From: G965204755 sp965243415
Lineage (GTDB): Bacteria > Acidobacteriota > Vicinamibacteria > Marinacidobacterales > Marinacidobacteraceae
DNA length: 64,000 nt
Assembly (NCBI GenBank): GCA_965243415.1
Contig: OZ251549.1
Span: 744,001-808,000, forward strand
Direction of reading: 5' to 3'
The notes beneath the pieces were generated by a model. That model worked only from the letters and a program-made list of their open reading frames with translations. It ran no database searches and was not told the origin of the DNA. Below are positions 50,718 to 58,709 of this stretch, piece by piece. A program made the translations under genes and the position numbers. Positions within the stretch are counted from its first letter, which is position 1, and each line of letters starts with the position of its first letter.

Positions 50718-52181
50718 ATGGATCTGCAGCGCCTGATGCTGTTCTTCGCGGCCTTGCGGCCGATTCTCGAAGTGACGCGCAAGGTCGACAAGCAGTTGGA
50801 CCGGGAACTGGCACGCAGATTCAATGTGCTGAACTACATTCGGGACGATGAGATGGGGCTGTCGCGGGTAATCGCCGACCTGCTCGATCCGCGGGCTGCT
50901 CACGGCCAAGATGTACTGTTCCTCGATCTCTTTCTTCGCCGGTTGAAGGAGACGTCGTTTGGGGGAGTGCCGCTCGATCTCACACAAGGTTATGGCGATG
51001 AATGGAGTCTCCGTGCTGATGCGGTGCGTGTCCGGACGGAGCGGACCATTCGAGTGGAGTCTTCCTGCACTCCGAATCGCCGGCTGGACATCTGTGTCGA
51101 GTTCGGAGCCGAACGGTGCCTTGTCATCGAGAACAAGACAGGCGCTGGCGACCAGCAGAACCAAATCAGGGACTACTTGAGCTTCCTTGATCGTGAGTAC
51201 GGGAGAACCGCGAGCGACGAGCGGAGGCGGTACTGTCTGATATACTTGTCTCCTCAAGGTGAACCACCATCGAGGACAAGTGTTGATCCTGAGTGTCTCC
51301 AGAGCGCGAAGGGACAATTCGCGGTCTGGTCTTACTCTCGGAGAATTGACGGGAACACGGAATCCGACGCCGACAACGCGGGTTTTCGGCTCCCGTATTC
51401 GGTGTCGGACTGGCTTTCCTCGTGCCGCAGGGCGTGCGATGTCGATCGCCTGCGGTCGTTCCTGCGGGACGCCGAGGGCTATTGCGAACGAGAGTTCGGA
51501 GGAGTCACCATGATCGAGAGCAATCGAGAGGAGATCGACCGGTTCTTGGCGCGACCGGAGAACCTTGAGGTCGCCGCGACAGTGGTCGAGCGCTGGCCGG
51601 AAGTGCGGGCGCGTATCGTTGAGCGGTTCGCGGAGCACTTGAAAAAACGGCTTGAACGCGTCGCGGAGAAGTACGACAACCTGGAGTGCCGCTGCAGCGT
51701 CGCCGGTCGTCGCGCCTACGAGGGCATCTCGTTGTTCCGTGGGGACGATGCGTGGGTCGTCGGTGGTCGACGGGTGGAAATTCGGATGGAGGCCCAGCGA
51801 GCAGTACTCCGCGATTGGATCATCGGAGTGAGCGTCGGAAGCGTGCCCACGACGGTTGATGCCAGCGCTTCCGCCACCATACACCGTGCCCTGCGCGAGG
51901 CGTTGGAGAAGCGCTTGCATCTGGAGAAGGTCCTCGATCGGGCAAAGAGCAGTGATGCATGGTCGTGGTTCACCTATCTCAACAACGACTGGCGCTCGTG
52001 GGACGACGTCACGGTCGTGTCGGCGCTTGCACAAGAGACCGAGGGCGGTGGCGAGGCCACGAACTATCTGGTCGACCGGTTTGTCAGGATCTGCGATGGA
52101 GCGGTGCCCGAAATCGACAAGGCAGTGCGCGAGATCCGGAACTCGATCGGTGGAACCGAGGCCGACCGTGCGGACGGATGA
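50718..52181 (+). CDS. PD-(D/E)XK nuclease, PDDEXK_4-like, longer paralogue
   Basis: The 487-residue product has RFNVLNYIRDDEMGLSRVIA, then LLDPRAAHGQDVLFL, then the nuclease core RRLDICVEFG with Asp near 124 and CLVIENKTGAGDQQNQIRDY with Glu-Asn-Lys near 139. This layout is shared with the protein at 47983. The C-terminal half (about 250-487) is an extra domain with long helices (VERFAEHLKKRLERVAEKYD) of unknown function. The ATG at 50718 directly follows a GTG. It is the last gene of the nuclease block. Confidence 0.8.
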   Translation: MDLQRLMLFFAALRPILEVTRKVDKQLDRELARRFNVLNYIRDDEMGLSRVIADLLDPRAAHGQDVLFLDLFLRRLKETSFGGVPLDLTQGYGDEWSLRADAVRVRTERTIRVESSCTPNRRLDICVEFGAERCLVIENKTGAGDQQNQIRDYLSFLDREYGRTASDERRRYCLIYLSPQGEPPSRTSVDPECLQSAKGQFAVWSYSRRIDGNTESDADNAGFRLPYSVSDWLSSCRRACDVDRLRSFLRDAEGYCEREFGGVTMIESNREEIDRFLARPENLEVAATVVERWPEVRARIVERFAEHLKKRLERVAEKYDNLECRCSVAGRRAYEGISLFRGDDAWVVGGRRVEIRMEAQRAVLRDWIIGVSVGSVPTTVDASASATIHRALREALEKRLHLEKVLDRAKSSDAWSWFTYLNNDWRSWDDVTVVSALAQETEGGGEATNYLVDRFVRICDGAVPEIDKAVREIRNSIGGTEADRADG

Positions 52182-52375
52182 GGATGTCGGTCGTGGCCAC
52201 CGCAAGGATGGCGGCACCGAAGGTCATCCAGCAGGCTGATAGTGACGAATTCAACTGCGGAAGCTGATCGAACTCTTGGATCGGATCACGGAAACCAGTT
52301 GTGCACCAGTCGTGGAATAGAGAGAGCGGAGGCACCCATCCGGAGGGTTGAAACGATCGATAACGGCGAGAGGCA
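52182..52375. other. Boundary between the nuclease block and core genes
   Basis: No gene is seen. Composition changes here from the mixed accessory style to the strongly C-ending codon style of the next genes. Confidence 0.4.
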
Positions 52376-54433
52376 GTGGCGAGGCGCAGCTGCGCGACAG
52401 GCAATTGGGCGGCCGGACCCAAGCATCGGCAAGTCGGCCAGGAATTGGTACCATCCGGGCTTCTCTTGCCGCTTCTCTCCGTCCTCGCGGGCCTGCTCTT
52501 CGCGGCCCCGGTTGTTGCTCTTCCGCCCGTGCCGGCGGAGCATCCGCGGGTGCCGATCGAGCGCCCCGCGGCCGCAGGCAAGGCAGAGGAAACGGAGACC
52601 CCGACAGCCGGGCGCGGACAGGACGACGACGCGGCCGCCGCCCCCGACCCCCCGGCCTACTCCGAGACCGTCGTCGTCACTGCGGCGCGGGACGAGGAGG
52701 CCATCGTGGACTCCGTGGCCCTCGTCACCGCCCTCGACGCCGCCGACCTCGCCGAGTCGCCCGGCGCCCTGGTGGACGAGACGCTCGCCCGCGTCCCCGG
52801 GTTCGGCCTGTTCCGCCGCAACACCAGCCTCATCTCCCACCCCACGACCACCGGCGTCTCCCTCCGCGGCCTCGGCCCCAGCGGCGCCAGCCGCAGCCTG
52901 GTCCTCTGGGACGGCATCCCCCTGAACGACCCCTTCGGCAACTGGGTCTACTGGAACCGCCTCCCCACCCTCCTCCTCGACCGCATCGAAGTGGCCCGGG
53001 GCGGAGCCAGCCCCCTTTACGGCAGTTCGGCGCTCGGCGGGACGATCCAACTCTTCTCCAAGTCCCCCGCGCCGCTCTTCCACGCCCGCGCCCGCGCCGG
53101 GGAACTCGGCCTCCGGGACGGGGAAGTCCTGGCCTCCCACCAAGCCGGCGACTTCGGCTTCGTCGGCGCCGCCCGGGTCTTCGACAGCGAGGGCTACCAC
53201 CGCATCCGCGAAGCCGAGCGCGGCGGCGTGGACGAACCGGCGGGGGTGGACTTCCGCTCCGCGGTCGGTCGGGTCGAGGCCGGCCCGGTCCACTTCGGCC
53301 TGAACTACTACCGGGAAGACCGCCGCAACGGGACGCCGATCCAGGTCAACGACTCCCGGATGCTGCTCCTGAACGCCGGGATCGTCCGGGACGCCTGGAG
53401 CCTGAACCTCTTCTCCCAGGGCGCGGAGTTGAACAGCGACTTCTCCCGCATCCTGGCCGGCCGCGACCGGGAGATCCCCACTTCCCAGCAGCACTACGAG
53501 TACTCCGGCCGCGGCGGCGTCTTCACCGCGCGCCTCGGCGACACCCTGCTGGCCGGGGCCGACTGGGTGCGCTCCGCCTGGGACGACCACACCCAGGACC
53601 GGTTCGGAGCGTTCGTCCAGAAGCGGCTGTCGCTGACCGACCGGGTGGAGGTCCTCGCCGACGGGCGGTTCGACCTGTGGACGAACGCCGGCACCGAGTC
53701 CAGTTTCAACCCCCGCCTCGGCGTCCGCTACCGGGCCGCCGACCGCGCCAGCCTCCGCGCCTCGGCCTACCGGGGGTTCCGGGCGCCCTCGCTGAACGAG
53801 TTGTACCGGCCCTTCCGCGTCGGCAATGTGCGGGTCGCCGCGAACGACGAACTCGGCGAGGAGACGCTCTACGGCGCGGAAGCGGGGGTGGACCTCTACC
53901 CGTCGGCGGGCGTCCTCGTCCGGGCGAACCTGTTCTGGAACTCGCTCCGGGACTCGGTGGGGAATGTCACGCTGGAAGTGAACGACACCGGCGTCTTCCG
54001 CCAACGGCAGAACATCGGCCGCGCCACGGTCCGGGGGGCCGAGGCCGAAGTGCGCCTCCGCGCCGGGGCCGACCTCGAACTCTTCGCGGCGTACCTCTTC
54101 TCCTCGGCCACCGTGGAGGACACCGGACTGCGCCTGCCGCAGACGCCGCTGCACCAGGGGACGGTCGGCTTCGTCTGGGACGGGCCGGCGCTCGTCCGGG
54201 CGGACCTGCGGTTCCTGAGCGAGCAGTTCGAGGACGACCGGAACGAGTTGCCGATGGCCGGGTTCGCTTCGCTCGGTGCCCGCGCCGCCTACCCGATCGC
54301 CGAGGGCATCAGCGTCTATGCGGCGGGCGAGAACCTGCTCGACGCCGAGATCGTCTCCGCCCGGACGCCCATCGAGACCCTGGGCACGCCCCGGGCCGTC
54401 CACTTCGGGCTCGACTTCCGGTTCGGCCGATGA
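52376..54433 (+). CDS. TonB-dependent outer-membrane receptor
   Basis: These receptors import iron complexes, vitamins or oligomers through the outer membrane using TonB energy. The product has a signal segment (GLLLPLLSVLAGLLFAAPVVA), a TonB-box-like ETVVVTAARDEE near 95 and a plug domain (VDETLARVPGFGLFRR, GVSLRGLGPSGASR, RIEVARGGASPLYGSSALGG). About 450 residues of beta-barrel strands follow, ending in FGLDFRFGR with a terminal aromatic pattern. About 685 residues from the GTG at 52376; a TTG at 52445 gives a tighter signal peptide. The start is therefore uncertain. Its stop overlaps the peptidase start (ATGA). Confidence 0.9.
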   Translation: MARRSCATGNWAAGPKHRQVGQELVPSGLLLPLLSVLAGLLFAAPVVALPPVPAEHPRVPIERPAAAGKAEETETPTAGRGQDDDAAAAPDPPAYSETVVVTAARDEEAIVDSVALVTALDAADLAESPGALVDETLARVPGFGLFRRNTSLISHPTTTGVSLRGLGPSGASRSLVLWDGIPLNDPFGNWVYWNRLPTLLLDRIEVARGGASPLYGSSALGGTIQLFSKSPAPLFHARARAGELGLRDGEVLASHQAGDFGFVGAARVFDSEGYHRIREAERGGVDEPAGVDFRSAVGRVEAGPVHFGLNYYREDRRNGTPIQVNDSRMLLLNAGIVRDAWSLNLFSQGAELNSDFSRILAGRDREIPTSQQHYEYSGRGGVFTARLGDTLLAGADWVRSAWDDHTQDRFGAFVQKRLSLTDRVEVLADGRFDLWTNAGTESSFNPRLGVRYRAADRASLRASAYRGFRAPSLNELYRPFRVGNVRVAANDELGEETLYGAEAGVDLYPSAGVLVRANLFWNSLRDSVGNVTLEVNDTGVFRQRQNIGRATVRGAEAEVRLRAGADLELFAAYLFSSATVEDTGLRLPQTPLHQGTVGFVWDGPALVRADLRFLSEQFEDDRNELPMAGFASLGARAAYPIAEGISVYAAGENLLDAEIVSARTPIETLGTPRAVHFGLDFRFGR

Positions 54434-56649
54434 TCCGGGTTCTTCGCCGCTCGCCCGGGCCGGCGCTGGCGGTGTCCCTCGGGGCGGCGCTGGCCTCGGG
54501 CGCGGTCGGCTGCGGCGCCCCGGAACCGCCGCCCCCGGGACCGACCGGGATCGAGGACTTCTCCCACTGGCCGGAGCAGACCCTCCGTGACGAACCCTTC
54601 GATGTCCTCCACTACCGGGTGGCGCTGGATCTCCACGAGGATCGGAAGCGGATGGAGGGACGGGTCGAGATCCGCCTGCGCGCCGAGGGGGAACTGCCGA
54701 GCCTGACCCTGGACGCGGAGACCTACGAGGTGCGGAGCGTCCGGGTGGACGGCGCACTGACCGACTTCACCCACGCCGAGGGCGCACTGGAGATCCGCCC
54801 GGCGCCGCCCATCGCTGCCGGCGCGGAAGCGGTCCTCGACATCGCCTACGGGGGCAGCGGCATCGATGTGGACGCCACCGCCTACGGGATGCCGGCCTCC
54901 TACGACCTGGGTCTCGACTTCAAGGAAGAGACCGACCGCAACCCGGAACTGGTGAACACCCTCTCCTTCCCGGAGGGCGCCCGCCACTGGTACCCCTCGG
55001 TGGACCACCCGGCGGACCGGGCCACCTTCGAGGTGCTGGCGACCGTCCGGGAGGACTGGAAGGTGCTCTCGAACGGCGAACTGGTCGGCATCACCGAGGG
55101 CACCCGCGCGGGGACCCGCACCCACCACTGGCGCCTCGACGAACCGCACCCGACCTACCTCTCGGTCCTCGTCGCCGGGCCCTACGAGGTCCTCGTCGAC
55201 CGCCACGGCGAAGTGCCGGTGAACTACTGGGTCTATCCCCGGGATGTGGCCGACGCCGACCGCAGTTTCCACAAGACCCCGGCGATGCTGGCCTTCTTCG
55301 AGGAGGAGTACGGCGGCGTCCCCTACCCCTGGAACAAGTACGACCAGATCACCATCCCCGGCATCGGCGGCGGGGCGGAGAGCACCACGGCCACGGTGCT
55401 GGGCGAGAGCACCATCCACGACGAACGCGCCGAGGCCGACTTCCCCAGCCACGGACTGGTCGCCCACGAAGCGGCGCACCACTGGTGGGGCGACCTGGTC
55501 TCCTACCGGGACTGGGGCGAGACCTGGCTCAGCGAGAGTTTCGCCACCTGGTCCGAGTACCGCTGGCACGCCGAGGAACTGGGCCCGGACGAGGCCGGCG
55601 AGAACATGCGCCGGAAGCGCGAGTCCTACCTGCGCCAGGCGCGGACGGTGCTGCGCCCGGTGATCGGCAACCGCTGGCGCCGCCCGAACGACAACTTCGA
55701 CGCCCACACCTATCCGAAGGGCGCGGCGCTCATCCGTTTGTTGCGCCACACGGTTGGGCAAGAGGAGTTCCGCGCCGGGATGCGGCACTTCCTCACGAAA
55801 CACGCCTTCGAGCCGGTGGATACCGAGGATTTCATCGCCGCCTTCGCCGAAGACCCCGGCGTGGATATCCGCTGGTTCGTGGATCTCTGGCTCCGCCGCC
55901 CCGGTCACCCGGTCCTGGAGATCACCTCCGACTGGCAGGACGGGCAAATCGAGTTGCACATCCGGCAGGTGCAATCGTCCGAGGCCAGCCTCGGGGAGGT
56001 CCCGGAGGCCTACCGGGCGCCGCTCTCGGTCCGGGTGGTCGGGGAGGCCGGTGCGCAGACCCATCCGTTCACGCTCGAAGGCCGGGAGCAGACGCTGCGC
56101 TTCCCCGCGGCGGAGCGCCCCCGGTTCGTCCGCTTCGACGCCGACGATGTGCTCCTCGCCGAGTTGCGCATCGAGAAGCCGGCGGACGAGTGGCTCGCCC
56201 AACTCCGGGAGGACGACGCCGCCGGCCGCCGCCGGGCCGCGGTGGCCCTCGGGGCGTTCGCCGACCGGGAGATCCGCAACGCGGTGCGCGACGCGGCGCT
56301 GGAAGACCCGTTCTGGGCGGTGCGGCAGGGGGCGGTGGAAGTCCTCGACCCGCAGAGCCCCGCCGGGTTCGACACCCTGAGCCGGGCGGCGGCGGAGGAC
56401 CCGAAGTCCACCGTGCGCGCGGCGGCCCTCGCCCGGCTGGGAGTGAGCGGCAACGCCCCGTTCCTCATCGAGCGCTTCCGGGCGGAGACCAGTTACGCCG
56501 CCCAGGCCGCCGCCGTCCGCGCCCTCGCCGGAGCCGGCGGCGACCTGGTTCCCCCGGTCCTGGAGGAGGCCGCGCAGCTGGCCTCCCCCCGCGATGTGGT
56601 CGCCCGCGCCGCCCGCGAAGCCCTCGAAGCCCTGTCCGCGCCGCAGTAA
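54430..56649 (+). CDS. M1 family metallopeptidase lipoprotein with C-terminal HEAT-like repeats
   Basis: This zinc aminopeptidase has HEAAHHWWGDLV near 345 (HExxH) and the third ligand Glu in WLSESFATWSEYRW near 368. The exopeptidase motif reads GGGAEST instead of GAMEN. A lipobox (GAVGC) near residue 28 predicts membrane anchoring. The last 150 residues (REDDAAGRRRAAVALGAFAD and following) form HEAT-like repeats. 739 residues. The ATG overlaps the stop of the TonB receptor, so the pair is coupled and may work together in peptide uptake and breakdown. Confidence 0.92.
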   Translation: MIRVLRRSPGPALAVSLGAALASGAVGCGAPEPPPPGPTGIEDFSHWPEQTLRDEPFDVLHYRVALDLHEDRKRMEGRVEIRLRAEGELPSLTLDAETYEVRSVRVDGALTDFTHAEGALEIRPAPPIAAGAEAVLDIAYGGSGIDVDATAYGMPASYDLGLDFKEETDRNPELVNTLSFPEGARHWYPSVDHPADRATFEVLATVREDWKVLSNGELVGITEGTRAGTRTHHWRLDEPHPTYLSVLVAGPYEVLVDRHGEVPVNYWVYPRDVADADRSFHKTPAMLAFFEEEYGGVPYPWNKYDQITIPGIGGGAESTTATVLGESTIHDERAEADFPSHGLVAHEAAHHWWGDLVSYRDWGETWLSESFATWSEYRWHAEELGPDEAGENMRRKRESYLRQARTVLRPVIGNRWRRPNDNFDAHTYPKGAALIRLLRHTVGQEEFRAGMRHFLTKHAFEPVDTEDFIAAFAEDPGVDIRWFVDLWLRRPGHPVLEITSDWQDGQIELHIRQVQSSEASLGEVPEAYRAPLSVRVVGEAGAQTHPFTLEGREQTLRFPAAERPRFVRFDADDVLLAELRIEKPADEWLAQLREDDAAGRRRAAVALGAFADREIRNAVRDAALEDPFWAVRQGAVEVLDPQSPAGFDTLSRAAAEDPKSTVRAAALARLGVSGNAPFLIERFRAETSYAAQAAAVRALAGAGGDLVPPVLEEAAQLASPRDVVARAAREALEALSAPQ

Positions 56650-57075
56650 CCGGGGCCACCCGCGACTCCCCTCCGACTCCCCCCGGCCTTCGGCGTCTTC
56701 CCCCACCGGCCCTCATCCGGGGTCGGCCCGTGAGCAACAACGCACCCGCTCGCGGTCCGCGCTGGCCGCCGCCCGGGGGAAGGCCGGAAGCGGTTCGTTG
56801 CGCGAACGGCCGCGGTCGGTGTCATCGCGAACGAGTCCCGTAGCCTTCGGACAGGGCTGTACCGGCTCGATTCGGGAAGACCTCCCAGCGTCGTTGACCT
56901 GACCTCTGGTCAGCGAATGTAGTGCCACGTCCGGTCTGTGAGTCCGGATATGCCTTTTTCGTCAAGTACTTGCGATTTCGAACTGTTCAAGATGGGATGG
57001 ACGGTGACCACTGGCCGCCCCGGTCGGGCACCTCCCGTTTCGGTGGTACAATCTGACGATTCAATCGTCAATTTC
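56650..57075. other. Gap upstream of the DUF4143 ATPase gene
   Basis: No gene is seen. TTGACC at 56894-56899 and TGTAGT at 56918-56923 (18 apart) could be a promoter, and TACAAT at 57047-57052 another -10 box. One of the rare ACGT tetranucleotides is here (about 56927). Confidence 0.4.
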
Positions 57076-58287
57076 ATGCAACTGATTCCCCGGCACCTCG
57101 CGCCAACTCTGCAGAGGGCGGTTCGCAAATTCCCGGTCGTCTCTCTCACCGGCCCTCGCCAAGCGGGGAAGACGACGCTGCTCCAGCATCAATTTGCGGA
57201 TTACGCCTATGTCTCGCTCGAGCGGCCGGATGAACGGGCCCTCGCGCTGACCGACCCGCTCGGCTTCCTCGCCCGGTTCTCCGGCTCGGTGATCATCGAC
57301 GAGGCACAGCACGCGCCCGATCTCTTTTCGTACATCCAAGTGGCCGTGGACGAAGACCGGGCCCTCGGCCGTTTCGTCCTCTCCGGCTCGCAGAACTTCC
57401 TGCTGATGCGCCGAATTACCCAGTCGCTCGCCGGCCGCGTCCGCATCACTCATCTGATGCCCCTGTCGCGCGGCGAACTGACCGGCCGGCCCGGACGGAC
57501 AGCAGCCGAACTCCTCACGGAAGTGGCGGTTGACTCGGACACCGAGCGGGAAGCGCGATGGACCGACCAGGCAGTGCGCGGTTCGTATCCGCCCATCCAC
57601 GAACGGCGGCTCGACCCGGAGGATGAGTGGTACGGGCAGTACTTGCAGACCTATCTGCAGCGAGATGTTCGCGACTTGACGCAGGTCGGCAATCTCAACG
57701 ACTTCAGCAAGTTCGTCTCCCTGTGCGCCGGACGCGTGGGTGGTCTCCTCGACCTCTCCTCGCTCGGCGACGACTGCGGCGTCCGCCACGACACCGTTCG
57801 CCGCTGGCTGAGCGTGCTGGAGACCGGGTTCCAGGTGTTTCGGCTGCACCCCTACCTGCGGAATTTCCGGAAGCGGCTGACGAAGCGGCCCAAGATCTAC
57901 TTCACGGACACGGGGCTCCTCTGCTGGCTCCTCGGCATCCGCACTGCCGACCAACTGTGGCAACACCCTCTCCGTGGTGCTGTCTTCGAGAATTTCATCA
58001 TCGCTGAGGTCCTCAAAGCGGAATACAACGCCGGCGCAGTCCCGCGCCTCTCCTTCTTCCGCGACCAGCACGGCAGCGAAGTGGACCTCATCGTGGAGAC
58101 CTCGCGCGGCCCGCACGCCGTGGAAATAAAATCGGGCGAAACGGTGGCCACCGACATGTTCCGAGGTCTCCGCTTCTGGGCGTCGATGACCGGCGAGGAC
58201 GGCCCGCGCACCCTGGTGTACGGCGGCGACGAGGACCGCCCCGGCCCCGACGGAATCACCGTCCGCAGTTGGCGCGGCTGGCGCTGA
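57076..58287 (+). CDS. AAA ATPase with C-terminal DUF4143 domain
   Basis: The 403-residue product has a Walker A motif GPRQAGKTTLL at about 25-35, Walker B SVIIDEAQHAPDL near 74, and sensor VLSGSQNFLLM near 105. The C-terminal DUF4143 region follows (YLQRDVRDL, LSSLGDDCGVRHDTVRRWLS, KIYFTDTGLLCWLLGI, FENFIIAEVLKA). The end (SEVDLIVETSRGPHAVEIKS) is a PD-(D/E)XK-like pattern typical of this group. The ATG at 57076 fits the family start (IPRHLAPTL). These ATPases are widespread, often single and horizontally spread. Role unknown. Confidence 0.9.
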   Translation: MQLIPRHLAPTLQRAVRKFPVVSLTGPRQAGKTTLLQHQFADYAYVSLERPDERALALTDPLGFLARFSGSVIIDEAQHAPDLFSYIQVAVDEDRALGRFVLSGSQNFLLMRRITQSLAGRVRITHLMPLSRGELTGRPGRTAAELLTEVAVDSDTEREARWTDQAVRGSYPPIHERRLDPEDEWYGQYLQTYLQRDVRDLTQVGNLNDFSKFVSLCAGRVGGLLDLSSLGDDCGVRHDTVRRWLSVLETGFQVFRLHPYLRNFRKRLTKRPKIYFTDTGLLCWLLGIRTADQLWQHPLRGAVFENFIIAEVLKAEYNAGAVPRLSFFRDQHGSEVDLIVETSRGPHAVEIKSGETVATDMFRGLRFWASMTGEDGPRTLVYGGDEDRPGPDGITVRSWRGWR

Positions 58288-58328
58288 TCCCGGTGCTCCG
58301 GGGTCCGGGCCTCGCGCCTTCGCCGAGG

Positions 58329-58482
58329 CTCCCATATGTCGCCGGCGCGGGTACAAGGAGCAGGTCGCGGTCCTTATGTCGGCCGGCCTACAACAAGAAC
58401 CCCGATCTGCTCCATATGTCGCTCCGCCTACAACATGGAGGCCGCCGGCGTCCCATATGTTCGTCCGCCCACCATAAGGAGC
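58329..58482. repeat. Four palindromic repeats with 40-41 bp period
   Basis: Units of about 30 bp start near 58331, 58371, 58411 and 58451. Consensus: TCCCATATGTCG, then S-CCGCCTACAACA, then AGGAG. The two ends of each unit are roughly complementary (CTCCATATG with CAACATGGAG), so each may fold as a hairpin. Spacers are 10 bp. This is not a CRISPR. It lies in a 420-bp gap between two genes; the rest of the gap (58288-58328, 58483-58709) shows no gene. Confidence 0.75.
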
Positions 58483-58709
58483 CCCTTCAGCCGCTTCCTG
58501 CCACTCTGCCGGCCGCTCCGCCGGCGGGCGCGGGGCCGTCGGCGCGATCCCGGACTCGGCCCGAGTCCGCCGAGCCGCCGGTTCCCGGGCGCGCCGGCCC
58601 GGGCGGCGACGCCCTCCCGGCCCCTGAACTCTGGCGGGCCCCGCTGCTGTCGCTGCCCGCCATCGCTGCCGGTCATCCGAGTTCCCGGTCGCCGGCCCCG
58701 GCGGATACG

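Noticed and set aside
58329..58482. CRISPR array
   Set aside because: Four units of about 30 bp have only 10-bp spacers, are imperfect, and no cas genes are nearby.
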